Source: Cucumis sativus
Taxonomy: Eukaryota > Streptophyta > Magnoliopsida > Cucurbitales > Cucurbitaceae
Reading direction: 5' to 3'
Length of the DNA stretch: 64,000 nt
NCBI RefSeq assembly: GCF_000004075.3
Contig: NC_026660.2
Span: 3,720,001-3,784,000, forward strand
Shown: in pieces, positions 1-12,306 of the stretch
How the letters are laid out: each line of letters starts with the position of its first letter
How positions within the stretch are numbered: the stretch's first letter is position 1
Translations under genes and position numbers: made by a program
The notes under the pieces: model-generated
Database searches by the model: none
What the model saw: only the letters and a program-made list of their open reading frames with translations
Told to the model about the DNA's origin: nothing

Positions 1-3000
1 TTTGAACTATTTACTATAAATTTTTTTTGAAATATATATATTTGAGGATGGGAATCTTTTGTTGGTAAATTTGAAATTTAACTTAAAACAAATTAAATTG
101 TATTGAGAGATCTTTTAAGAAAAATAATAATAAAAAATGTATTTTGCCTGATTGATCATTTTTAGTATTTTTCTTGTTTTTATAGTGATTTAATAATATA
201 AATATAGAGGCTAAAGTTGTATTATTAATATTGAATCCTACGTTTGTTTTAATAATATTTTTCTGTATATAATTATTTTAGTCAAATTGCAAAAAGCAGA
301 AGTCAATATTTAGTTATATCAAAATTTTAAAATGTTTAAAATTTAGAATGAAAAATAAAGAATGAATTAAATATGTGAATATATGTTTCCAATAATGAAT
401 CTGAGCATACTTTGCTTTATATAAAAGAAACTACATTTTTCAAACAAACTAATTATAATTAAAGAACGTAAACAGGTTTTATAATTTTATCACTTTAAAA
501 TTTTAGGTTAACAATATAAACCAATAGGGATTTTTAATATTGTTAATATATATATATATTAAATGATTAAATGAAAATATTTATTAATAATAAAACCAAC
601 ATAATTGTCACAGATGAAATAGACGAGTCTTACGAACACAAATAAATAAGTATATTAGTAGTAGAGACACAATAGAGACCTCATCTATTTTTACTTTGAT
701 GTTTGACTAATTAATTAAGATGTTATTTAGGATGAAATATTTGAAACTTTAGTTCGTTTTTTGACAAAACCTCAATTATTAAGCCTTTAATTAAAAATAA
801 AATCATAAATTTTAAAAGATTAGAGCAGAATAAGATAAAGTGAAAGAAAAAAAAAAAGTGTGAGTATTATTACTAAGATTAATATTAATAAAAAGGATTA
901 AAACCAAATAATGAATGAGGCGACAAATTAAATAAAAATGAGTGGGGGAATTGAATGAGAAAAAGGAAATAGTAAAATAAATAAGGAGTGTTGTATAATT
1001 AATATGGATTAAGATTATTAATATTGAAAAGTGATTAAGGAAGGGAAGTATTTAAAGAGACGGAAATGCGTCTAATTAGGCATTAGCAGCCTCGTTTTTA
1101 CCGGCTACCGGTGGCGTCCATTAACTAAATAAAAAAAGAAGTAAGAAAATAGAGAAAGGCCCGGTATCAATGTGACGGCGACGTTTTGGTACTTTTCTTT
1201 ATATGTCGGCAACCGCCTGTACTCTGTCTACGTGTCCGTACTATATGGTGACACATCGCACCATCCAATCATTTTCTCCTTACATTTCACTTCTCCATTC
1301 AATTTGAATGTTAAATGATTTATCTTTATACATCTTTTTAAATGCACAACAAAAATATATATATAAAAAAAACCTTTAACTAAATCACATTTATTTAATG
1401 AAATATTAATTAAAATGAATAATTATACATTTCAAAGTCAAAAGTCTTAATATTATTCATACTCTCACAAGTAACCAAGAAATTAAAAAAAAAAAACTTT
1501 GAAAACATTTTAGAATTTAGATTGTGTGTGTACCATGATAACATCGGTGTTAACGTGTTATTCATCAACGAAAACAAATGTATATGCATGTGATAATTAA
1601 CATATATATATTTGAAAATTAGTTTAATTTAAATGAAAAAATTTGATTGTTGGACTCATATAAATATTAACGTGAATTTACGTGAAAGAAGTAGGTAACT
1701 GAATATTTGAACTTAGGATGGATAACTAAAATTGATATATCTTTAGAAAAAGAAAGTAAATTAAATCATACATTCTATGAATTAATTATTTGGTCTATAA
1801 TTTGACTTCATGGGCAAACTTTTGTAGAAAAAAGAAATACATATACCAACTTCTAAAAACATTTAGCTACATTAGTTAGTTAAGTATTGATAATCTTTTT
1901 TTTTTTATTATTACATTTGTTAACTACAAAATTATTAGCTAGGTACAATTATTTAGTTTTTGATTAGTTTTGCACTGAACTGATGATGATGTAAGACCTT
2001 TCAGATTGAGTTTGGAGAACAGAATTAATCTTTTATTTTGAAAATTTATTATGGACAAAACACAGAGAGTGGAAAGCAGGAACGAGAAGTGTTTTCTTTT
2101 GCATATCCAAAATGAATGGTGGGAGAGGCCTTATATGAGGGTCAATTTCGTAAGGGTTTAACGGCAAAAAAGAAAAGAAAAGCATGGCAACAACTGTTAC
2201 AAAAAGGGTCGAAATGACTAAATAGAAAAACTACAAGCCATGCATTGAAATAAATAATAATGATTTCTTCCCTCCCCTTCCCCGACGGAACAACGAGATG
2301 CATGTGGATATATGATCATCACCAAAACCTCACCCCCTCTGGAACAACATGGATTCCCCTTGCTGCCTTAAACTCATAACTCAAGATAAGATCAGGTTTA
2401 TAAAGAAGCTGGAAATGTTAAATTGTAATAGTAATAAACCATTCTCTCTCTAAAACCAATATATATACACACACACATAGATATATAGATAGATAGAGAA
2501 ATTAAAAAGGTTGATGGTGATGTATGATTGGTAAGTGAATAATGGAGACAAAAGAGGTGGGCCGAAGAACGTCGCCGTCCTACATAACACACGGCAGTCA
2601 TGTTTATGGTTTCCTTTTTCTTTCATTTTACGTGGCTTTTTTACTCTACGACACGTGTATTCCACTTGGCCGCTCCCTCTCCGCCTCCCTTTTACTCCTA
2701 AATCTTCTTTTGGATAACCCTAAACCCACTGCCACCTCACCCTCTTTTCTCTTTTTTCCTTTCTTCAAACAATAATTATATTTTTTCTAACTAAATCAAT
2801 TTTTTTAAAAATTGGCTCAATTAAATTAATATACACGTTTTAATTTTTATTTTTTATGATAAAATATTATTGTGATTAATAACAATGATAATAATCTTTT
2901 GAGCATACGAATATAAAAGAAAAAAGTGTTTTTACAGGTGAGATTTTACAAAATATATATGCTTTTTGTTTATTTATTGTTATTGTTGTAAAAATATTTT

Positions 3001-6000
3001 AAGATTATTGGAAAAGTGCTAGCATCATCCTAATCTAAAAAAGAAGGTAACACAAGTTCATTATTTGGGTGATGATTGGATTGAATTTTTTTTAAAAAAA
3101 GGTCAATAACTTATTCACTTTCTAGGTTTGATTTGATTTTTTAAATTATTGTTATTTTATTTTATTAACATCATCATCCAATCTTACAAATTTGGATTTA
3201 TGTGAAGGGTGTACTAAGATAGTGTAATCTTTTTTATAAATTAAATTAATTATTTGATTAACCAACTTTAGTAGTTTGTTTAAAATAAATAAATAATGTA
3301 GTGGGTAAATTTGCACATGACAAAGATAGATTAAAGGTAATATAGAAAAGTAAGTAAACTCAAAATGAAATTAAACCAATCAAATTTAATCTTAATTAAT
3401 TTTGTATGAGAAGTTATGTTTGAATGAAAATGTATAATTGACATCTAGATACAACAAAGTGAACAAGAGGCTGAAAGTTGAAACTAGAGACTGTGAAAGA
3501 GCCTAGAAAACGGAGGTTGGATTGGGCCGCAAAAGCCCGATGGATATGTGGCGTATAGCCCAAAGATGCTTGTGTTGATGAATTGAGGCCCATTTCACAA
3601 GAATTAAGAGATGGATATGATCCATTTAAAAAGGAATCTAAAGTTGGGCTTGAGGGTATTCAAGATTAAACTAAATTCAATACAAAAGTAAGGTTAAATT
3701 ACAAAGTTTATGTCAACTTTTGGGGTTGTTTTTGTTAATCTATACAATTTCTAGTTGATTTCAAACAAGAACTTACATCAGATCATATTTTCAAATAAAA
3801 GATCTTCTCGAAAGATTAAGAGTCTCTTCTCAAATAGTAATTCATTCATTCTTTCCTTATACAACTAACTTGATATATATGTTTGAACATATAAATATTT
3901 GCGTTTGGACAAAACAATATAAATAGGATAAATGGTTGTATTGATGAAGGAGTTTTGAGTGCTTAATTAGCGAAGGTTTATTATTTAAAAAAGAAATGAA
4001 GATTAACAATATAATGTGTGATTGTGGTTATCACAATGAGAAAATGGGATTTGAATTGGGATTTGGTATGGTCAAATTAAATTAGATATGAATATATAAG
4101 GTAAGAAAGAAGATAATGAATAACACATTGGTGGGTAAGGAATGATCTTAAAAATCTTTGTTTTCCTCTATCTATCAAAGTATGATTATATTGCTTTTCT
4201 TTTACTAACCAAGAAATTATAATTAATTAAAACCCCACCTCTTTGTGTTCTTTGAAAAGGGGACCAAATCCTAATTAAATTTATACATCGTGGTCACAAT
4301 TTTCCTCCTCAACCAAATTCCCCATTCTCTAATTTCAATCCAATTTGAACATTCTTGATTTGATCTTCTTTTTTAATATATTCTCAATCTATCCTTCATC
4401 TACCATATTCATATAATAAAATACATGTTTTCATCTCCATTTCTACTCCATAATTAAATCTCGACAGTTGTTGTATACGTTGCTAGCGTTAAAAGATTAC
4501 TTACTTTTCATCTCGAGGGTGTCCTTGTTCCTACGCTAGCTAGATTAAAGTGCAACTTGATTGTTTTTTTTATATGTGAAAAAAAGAAAAACCCTAATTT
4601 GAATGATTGGCTATATTTTACGTCATTGGATTTTTATTTTAGTCAATATCTAAATCATCATATTCCCACTCATTTATATACTTAAGATTAGACTTCAAAA
4701 TGTATGGCTCAAATCACGAGTCAAACGATATATATAACACATGAGAAAGAATAAGTGTGTTTATAAACAAATTAGTGATGATGGAAGTAATTAAAGACAA
4801 TATTCTAAAGTATAAGGACCACCAAGCAATATTATACAAATACAAATTTTAAAATTAAACATAAAGTTTGATTCGAGAAAATTATCCTTGGTTGTGTGTA
4901 TATACAAAATAACTATAATTGCATGGGTATAATATTTGATATATTTTGGCTCTTGAAATATGAGAGAAGTTGGAATGGTCAAATTTAATTAAAATAATTT
5001 GGGATTTGTTTAGCCAATTAATTAAAAGTAAAGAGAAAACCCCATGTGACATCCATTTTAATAGAATCTTTTTCCTAAGCCTCACAACTTGTGATTCAAA
5101 CTCATTTCTATACCTTTTTCTTCTTCTTTTTATATTATTATTGTTTCTTCTAGGTTTGTAATTAGACCCTTTTACCATACCACATGATGCAACCTAAGTT
5201 CAACTTATAATATTATCAAATTTTTTAGGACAAAATGGACATGTAAACTGATCTAACTTGATCGTGTTAATTTCGTCAAAACAAAAACAAAAACAACTTG
5301 AGTTTGTTTGATGACACTTTGCAGTACCCTAAAGATCGTATATATCTACTATAATACGATTGATATTATAGTAATCAAATAAACCTTGTTAATAGCTTTA
5401 CACCATCAATCTCAAAGGACAAACAATTTTTTATGTGCGACATTAGATTGGAGTCAACTCTCGATACGGCACTAATGTGAGTCTACTCTAGCGATGTATC
5501 GACAAATAGGAAATATGGTTTTTGATTTTTCTTTTCTTTTAAAACGTGATGTGTAATATAATCGTGAACTAAAAAATTCCAAAATATCGAACTAGATGTA
5601 CATAGTAGTAGTAAATGTTAGACACATATTTAAGTATAATGGGATCGACAACAATGGCATCTCTTTATTGTTTAAAATAAGTTTTTGAACTATCAAAGTC
5701 TTATTGTGTTGTAGTTTCAATATTCATTTTTTTATTTGAATTAAAAATCTTATTCGAAGTGAAAACACAAATGAGTAGTACCAAATGTACGTAAGAAAAT
5801 CTCTCTAATTACAATTTGACAACACTCTTTCTCACTGCTAGTAAAAGTTTTATCTCTACTGTCACCATTGTACGCTAAAGATAAAAAAGTCTACCGTTCA
5901 AACCCCCCCGTCAAACACCCTTATTTTGTACTAAAAAAACATCATTTTTCACTTGTAGGTTCGATATACGAGAAATACCTCAAACAAGTGAAAATAAATT

Positions 6001-8413
6001 TCAAATTACATATCATCAACAATACATACAAACGATGCACTGTCAACTCCGACTCAAGACTTGAAACTACAAAGAGGACGAGGTTAATTATAGTTTCGAG
6101 AGCAAAAAGTAAAAATTCTCCTTTAAGAAAAACCGTTTCAAAACCGAACCGAACCAACTTTTGACAAGTGTAAGAGGAAGAGAGTGTACGTTAGAGATAT
6201 GAAGTTAAGAAAGTAACATTTTTCTCGCGTGACTTGTGAACAAAGCACTTCGGCAAATGACTAATCTACCCTCAACCCGTTACCACAATTAATTAATTTC
6301 ACATAAAATAAAATATAAACAATTTTAAAATTTTCTATTTTTATTTTTTCTTAACGTTGAAATGGTAAATAAGCTTTGAGTAAGAAAGAAGAAACTTTTG
6401 TTGGAAATATAAAATATATAATCAAATATTCAATTCATAAAATAATTCAGTCAAAAACTTTTTTCCATTTACTATATATATTTTCTTTTTTGCTATAAAA
6501 TAAATGGTGCTTTGGAAACTGAAACTTAAAATCTTAATTTTATGATTTGAACATAAATTAATTTCTAAGAAAGTGGATGCTTTGATCAACAACTTAATAC
6601 TGATTTTTTTATGCAATAATTTAAGGATGTTATAAATGTTGAAAGTTCTGTTTTTAAAAAATATTCAAAAACGGAAATTTTAGCCGATTTAATATAAAAA
6701 TAGAAAAACAGATATTTGATTTATTTACCAATTTTGCAAAATGAAACTTCATGCATTTGCATTTTGTTCAATCACTTGTTATTAAATTTGTTATTTAAAG
6801 TAATTAAGCAAAAATTTTTTTTTGCTATTTTAAAAATATCCCTTATATAATTTAATTAATTTAAGTTAAATTAGTCTATAAAATTTTAAGAGAATAATTG
6901 CATCACATGATTAAAAACATCGAAAAAAGGCTTATAATATTTTTTTTGCATAGTAAGAATATGACAAATATGATAAGTAACTAGTGATATTAGACGATTA
7001 TTTGAGAGTTATCAAATGATTATCAAAGAGCTATCATACAGTTATCGACCTTTAAATTTACAATTTAGAAAATGTAGTGATATTAATTATATTATTATAA
7101 ATATTTTTTAAAACCGTGTCATTTAGTTATTTTAAGATTACAAATTTAAGGGTAAGTTTAGGTAAAAACAACATTCATACACTAAGTTTTAATTTTACCA
7201 ACAAAATAATATGTAATGATGATAAAATAGAAAGTTTTTTTTTTTTGTAGAGGTTTATTTGCTATGAAATTATTATTTATAAAAAAATGGGGAAGACAAA
7301 AACTTTGGAAATTTAACATAACTTTTTTATAGAGAAAAAAACAAAAATGATTTTGAGATGGAAGGCAATTGATGAACAAATTCCAAGTAACTTACCTTTT
7401 TTATTATTTTAATTTTAGTGAATAAATAATTTGTTTTTAGTATATAAAAAGATGAAAGTACTTTTTGAAGATATGCCTATCTCATCAAACTATTGTGTCA
7501 ACATGCAAATTTATAACCACTTTATTTGAGGTTTAAAGTCCTATGCTACAAAACAACTAATAATTTCCTTAAAAAAATACCCCACTCATATATTGAGTAT
7601 CCATATTCTTCTACTAATTTTATGAGACAAGCCGTTCGATTCTACCGTAGATAGTTAATTATAAATTGAAACGATTACCTCTTTGTTTTGTCAACAGTTT
7701 TTTCTTTTTTTAATGTTTCCACTATTGAATTTAAGCGAATCCACGATGATTGTTGACGAAACATTTGAATTCTCGGTCAATTTTTAAAAGCTACTTTTTT
7801 TAGTTAACATACTAAAAAAAACTAATTAACAAATCAATTGAAAGAAGTGTTTTCGAGTTGAATGAAAGAAAAAACAAAATAGTTTATGGTTTAGTGTCTA
7901 ACAAATATGAACCACTTTGTTACCCATTCTACGAATTATAATTTATAAGAAGTGTTTTAAATGAAAAACTATTATTATGAAAAGTCATCTGGAGTAATAT
8001 GTGAATGAGATTAAGGGTAAGTTGGATGATTAAACTTCTCTCATTAACGAATAAATGAGGGTTCTAATTTTTACATTCTACATCAAAGTTGCTAAATTTA
8101 TTTTCGTAGGTATGGAAGCTAAAGACTTGGAACTTAAAACCGAAAGTGGCGTGAAAAAGAAGAAGAAAAGAATGGAATTTTAACCATAGGAATAAAAATG
8201 CAAAAGAAAAGAGAGAAAAAAAAGAGAGAGAGAAGAAAACAAAAAGGTGAAGAGATTTTCGGCGATGCGAACCGTGGCTTTAAATTCACCACTTCCATTA
8301 CAAATCCCCACATTTGTCAGTCCCACTCTCACTTTCTTCGCCATTTTCAATCTCTTTTTCTTTCTTTTTTAATTCCCTTTTCACCTTCTTCTTTTTCTTC
8401 TTCTTCTTCCGCC
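1..8413. other. AT-rich intergenic region, no supported gene
   Basis: No open reading frame here has recognisable domains or a convincing exon structure; the short ORFs lie in low-complexity AT-rich sequence. Two stretches are less AT-rich. About 1040-1280 contains an inverted GC-rich block with accggctaccggtggc and an ACGTGTC element at 1230-1236. About 2490-2780 contains ACGTG elements and a telomere-like aaccctaaaccc. Both look promoter-like but face no visible gene. Around 3520-3650 several TGGGCC/GGCCCA/GGGCTT motifs cluster. The last 130 bases before 8414 are a T/C-rich 5' leader of the transporter gene. Confidence 0.6.
2629..2657. promoter_or_regulatory. Pair of ABRE/G-box-like ACGTG elements
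   Basis: ACGTGGC lies at 2629-2635 and a CACGTG core, within gacacgtgt, at 2652-2657, so two bZIP/bHLH-type core sites sit about 23 bases apart. Paired ACGTG cores are a known arrangement in abscisic-acid and light-responsive plant promoters. The surrounding 250 bases are less AT-rich than their flanks. No gene start is recognisable within 5 kb on the + strand, so the function is inferred only. Confidence 0.3.
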
Positions 8414-10623
8414 ATGGACGCCCATTCCTCTTCCTTTTCAAGCTTTTCCGCTTACTTTCACGCTCTCTCTCAAACCCCATCTCGTCTTTCCCGCCGGGCC
8501 TTCTCCGTTTCCACTTCTTTCGACGAAATGACCACTACTCGATCCACTTCCGGCGTCCACATGCAGAGGACTCTCCGCTGGTTCGACCTCGTCGGTTTTG
8601 GCCTTGGTGGGATGATCGGTGCTGGTGTCTTCGTCACCACCGGTCCAGCCACACTGCAAGCTGGACCTGCCATTGTTATCTCTTACGCCATTGCTGGTCT
8701 CTGTGCGCTTTTATCGGCTTTTTGCTACACAGAGTTCGCCGTTGATATGCCTGTTGCTGGTGGAGCCTTCAGTTACCTTCGTGTCACATTCGGTATGGTT
8801 TCTGTCAATTTCCCAATGTGTACATTTCAATTCGTTGATTTCTGTGCTTTTTTCTAACTCAGGGGATTCTTTTTTGTTTTGTTTTTTTCTTGTACGCAGG
8901 AGAATTCGCTGCGTTTTTGACCGGTGCGAATCTGATAATGGACTATGTGATGTCTAACGCCGCCGTCGCGAGGAGTTTCAGTCAATACCTAGGTGCCGCA
9001 ATCGGTGTCTCCACTGCTAAATGGAGACTCCACATCCCTGGACTACCTAAAGGATTTGATCAAATCGATTTAATCGCCGTCGCCGTCGTTCTAATCATCA
9101 CAATCATCATCTGCTATAGGTCTGTAAGAAATCGAAAATCGTGATCGAATTCGTTCTGAAAGTAAATAGGGTTAGTTTTTTCATTATATGTTCTGTTTTT
9201 CAGTACAAAACAGAGCTCGGTTGTGAACATGACGTTGACGGCAATACACATTCTGTTCATAGCTTTTGTGATTGTATTCGGATTCTGGAAAGGGGACTGG
9301 AAGAACTTCACAGAACCAGGAGATCCAAAGAATGAATCCGGGTTCTTTCCTCACGGAGCCGCCGGCGTTTTTAAAGGCGCGTCTCTGGTTTATCTCAGCT
9401 ACATCGGCTACGACGCCGTGTCAACGATGGCAGAGGAGGTTCGGAGTCCGGCGAAGGATATCCCAATCGGAGTCTCAGGCTCCGTCGTGCTTGTCACCGT
9501 CCTTTACTGCTTAATGGCGGCTTCAATGGCCAAGCTCCTTCCCTACGATATGGTACAGTAAATTGTACGGTCTTATATACTGTGGAATGGAAATCGTCAT
9601 TGATTACATTGAAATGATTTTGTGTTTGGTTTGCGTTGTGGCGGCAGATCAAGAAGGAGGCGCCGTTCGCGGCGGCGTTTGGTCGGTGGAAATGGGTGTC
9701 GAACGTGATCGGCGGCGGGGCAAGCTTCGGAATACTGACGTCACTGTTGGTGGCGATGATGGGACAGGCTCGGTACATGTGCGTCATCGGACGGTCCAGA
9801 GTGGTCCCCGCGTGGTTCGCCGACGTCCATCCCAAAACCTCCACTCCTCTCAACGCCTCCGCCTTTCTTGGTAACTTATTCCATTCTCTTTCTCTCTCTT
9901 TCTCTAATTCAACCCTTTCTTCTCGTGGGGTCGCCTCGGATTCGAATCTTTAACCTCTCTACTTCACTTCACCTAGCCAATAAGAGTGCTAGCAGAAATT
10001 CGAACTTCCTATTCGAATTGAATCGAAACTTCTACTTCGAATTTAAATCTCGAACCTCTTGAGTTCACCTAACCAACAAGTGGGTTGAAGAACCACTAAC
10101 CCCTACATGTTTAAATTAATATATATGGTTAAACTAATTGAGCTATGACAACCTTGGTCAATTATTAGTATTATAATGAATTTGGATAAGGTGATTTGAA
10201 CTTTACAAGTTAATTATTGGTGAGGTTAGATGTGTTAGGCATGTGAAAATCAAACCAGGGGTGTATATTTTGTATAATTTATTTGGTTTTGGTTTTGTTT
10301 GAATGTATGTACATGGTTTCAATTTTGTCTCTAATGAGATCAAAGGTTTTTTTCTTTTCTCTTTTTTGGTAGAAAAATATAAAAAAAAATGCTATATAGA
10401 TTAAAATATTGGAGTACAAAGCTAAAAAGAATATTGTGAACAATATTGAAACTAGCTACTTTAGTTGAAGGGTATTCTATATAATCTAGCTTCGTTTCTA
10501 TCAATATTGTAAAACAAGGGGTAAATTGAATGGTTTACGTTAAATCACTGTTCTCTTTTCTTTCTTTTTTTGTGTGTTATTTCTCTAATATTCGTTACAT
10601 AGTATTTAAATTAATGTAAAGAC

Positions 10624-10657
<34 letters not shown>

Positions 10658-12306
10658 TATTAAGTTTATTACCAATTAGAATCAATCAATATTAGAAAAA
10701 TACTTTTAATAAGAGTTTGGGGAAATGAATGTTGAAGGGGGCCTTGAGAATCTGCCATTCCAAATGGGAGTGTTTGGATAGGGGGAAAAGAAATCTTTTG
10801 GGGCCATGGGTTTTGGTAGAAGGAGAAGAAGACCTTTTTTTTCCTCCTTGAAAAAAAAAAGTATATTTGAGTTATTATGATAATTATTTGAAAAACGAAA
10901 AAAAAAAAAGGGACCCCACTAGTTATAGTATAGTATGACATCATTGGCTAAAACCCAAGAAAGAGAAGTAAAACTTAGCATTAGTTTGTGATTCATAATG
11001 GTTAAGACTGAGAATTAAGATATTGTTAAGAATAGTGGAGGAGAGGGTTTAAACTTTTATGGGATAGGAACACTTTTGTCTTGGCTTCAAGTGCATTTTC
11101 TGTCTTTCAAGAAAAGAAAAAAAAAAAGCAAAGGAATTTACATAATACTTGATGGTCTTGTTGTTTCAACACCATCGAAAATGAAAGAAAAAGATTTCTC
11201 TAACTGTTTTTCTTGCACTTTTCTTGTGTTTGGTTCCAAAGGGGAAAAGAAAACTATGTGGGTCCCTATCTTCACTTTCTTGCCTTCAACCATCTTTCTT
11301 AATGACTCCCTCCTCATCTTATCTTTTAACCTTTCCTTTGTTATCTTAATCCCTTCCACTTTTAACCATGGTTAACTTCTCGGTGTTTCGTTACGCCGCG
11401 TCGTGTTGAGTTGTTTGTGTTGATCTTTATTTTGCAGTTTCTTTCTTTTTGATTTATTTGTGCTTTCACAAGATAAGCTCTTGTGCTTGGTATTTTGTTT
11501 GTGTTCATCATTTAGCTTGATCAACTGATTTAATTGGTAAGGGGTGGGTGGTCTAGATTGGCCCAACTCAACTACTGGATAAATTTAGGAAAATGACCTA
11601 TAAAGTAGTACCATATTTTGAGAGGATCATATCCTTTAATTCGTTTCCTTCATTTGTGAGACCACTTTATCTTTTTGCAATTATTGGGACTCTGCCCAAT
11701 TTGTTGTTTGTTTTGGTGTTGTTTCTAATCGAATTTTGTTGGTTTGATTCAGGGGTTTTTACGGCTGCGATTGCTCTTTTTGCTGACCTCGATATTCTAC
11801 TCAACTTTGTATGCATTGGTACACTCTTCGTCTTCTATATGGTTGCCAACGCTGTCATTTATCGACGTTACGTTGAGATAGGAAGTACGAATCCTTGGCC
11901 AACGTTATCCTTCCTCTGCTCGTTCTCCCTCACTGCCATCATATTCACTCTCATTTGGCACTTCGTAACTCCAGGGATGGCCAAAACCACCTTACTCAGT
12001 GTTACTGCCATTGTCGCCATTGTTATCTCGCTAATTTTCCACGGCGTGGTACCTCAAGCACGAAAACCCGAGTTCTGGGGCGTCCCCTTAATGCCATGGA
12101 TTCCCTGTGCATCAATTTTCCTCAACATATTCTTGCTGGGGGCCCTTGATGGCACATCTTACATACGATTTGTGTTCTTTTCGATCCTGGCCGTACTCAT
12201 ATACGTGCTATACAGCGTCCATTCAAGCTACGATGCAGAAGGAGCTGGTTCCCTATGTGTAAAGAACAGGGAGGTTCCAGAATTAGACAACAACTTCAAA
12301 GTATAG
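8414..12306 (+). CDS. CAT: Cationic amino acid transporter, CAT6/CAT7-like (five exons)
   Basis: This is a membrane permease of the plant CAT family (APC superfamily) that moves amino acids, especially basic or large neutral ones, across the plasma or vacuolar membrane. I read coding exons 8414-8792, 8900-9119, 9204-9552, 9648-9870 and 11753-12306. All introns are GT..AG and the reading frame is kept throughout, giving 574 residues, the usual CAT length (about 570-590). Exon 1 carries the conserved RTLRWFDLVGFGLGGMIGAGVF first transmembrane segment and the CYTEFAVDMPVAGGAFSYLR helix. Exon 2 continues with TGANLIMDYVMSNAAVARS. The exon 2/3 join restores the family motif CYSTK-SSVVN, which fixes the donor at 9120 and not the better-looking GTAAGA at 9124. 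The last exon encodes five or six hydrophobic helices. The start at 8414 has a good context (gccATGga). The same frame is open upstream to 8198, but that part is a lysine/arginine-rich low-complexity leader that I take to be untranslated. Confidence 0.93.
10048..10145 (-). repeat. Possible degenerate tRNA-derived SINE remnant
   Basis: Read on the minus strand, there is an A-box-like TAGCTCAATTAG (10134-10145) followed by a B-box-like gaggttcgaga (10048-10058). Spacing is larger than in a tRNA gene and neither box is perfect. The similar and better case at 62089-62133 raises the likelihood that both come from a tRNA-derived SINE family. Confidence 0.25.
10633..10657. repeat. (TA)n microsatellite
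   Basis: Twelve and a half uninterrupted TA units inside CAT intron 4. Confidence 0.9.

Larger units (their letters stand above)
9871..11752 (+). other. Large intron 4 of the CAT-like gene
   Basis: This 1.88-kb GT..AG intron splits a glycine codon between NASAFLG and VFTAAIALF. The other three introns are about 84-108 bases, so this one is exceptional. It contains an AT dinucleotide tract at 10633-10657, poly-A/T stretches and a possible tRNA-derived SINE remnant near 10048-10145. The short ORFs inside it have no protein features. Confidence 0.8.

Noticed and set aside
8198..8413. Upstream in-frame extension of the CAT-like protein
   Set aside because: K/R/E-rich then S/F-rich low-complexity translation absent from the family; likely 5' UTR.
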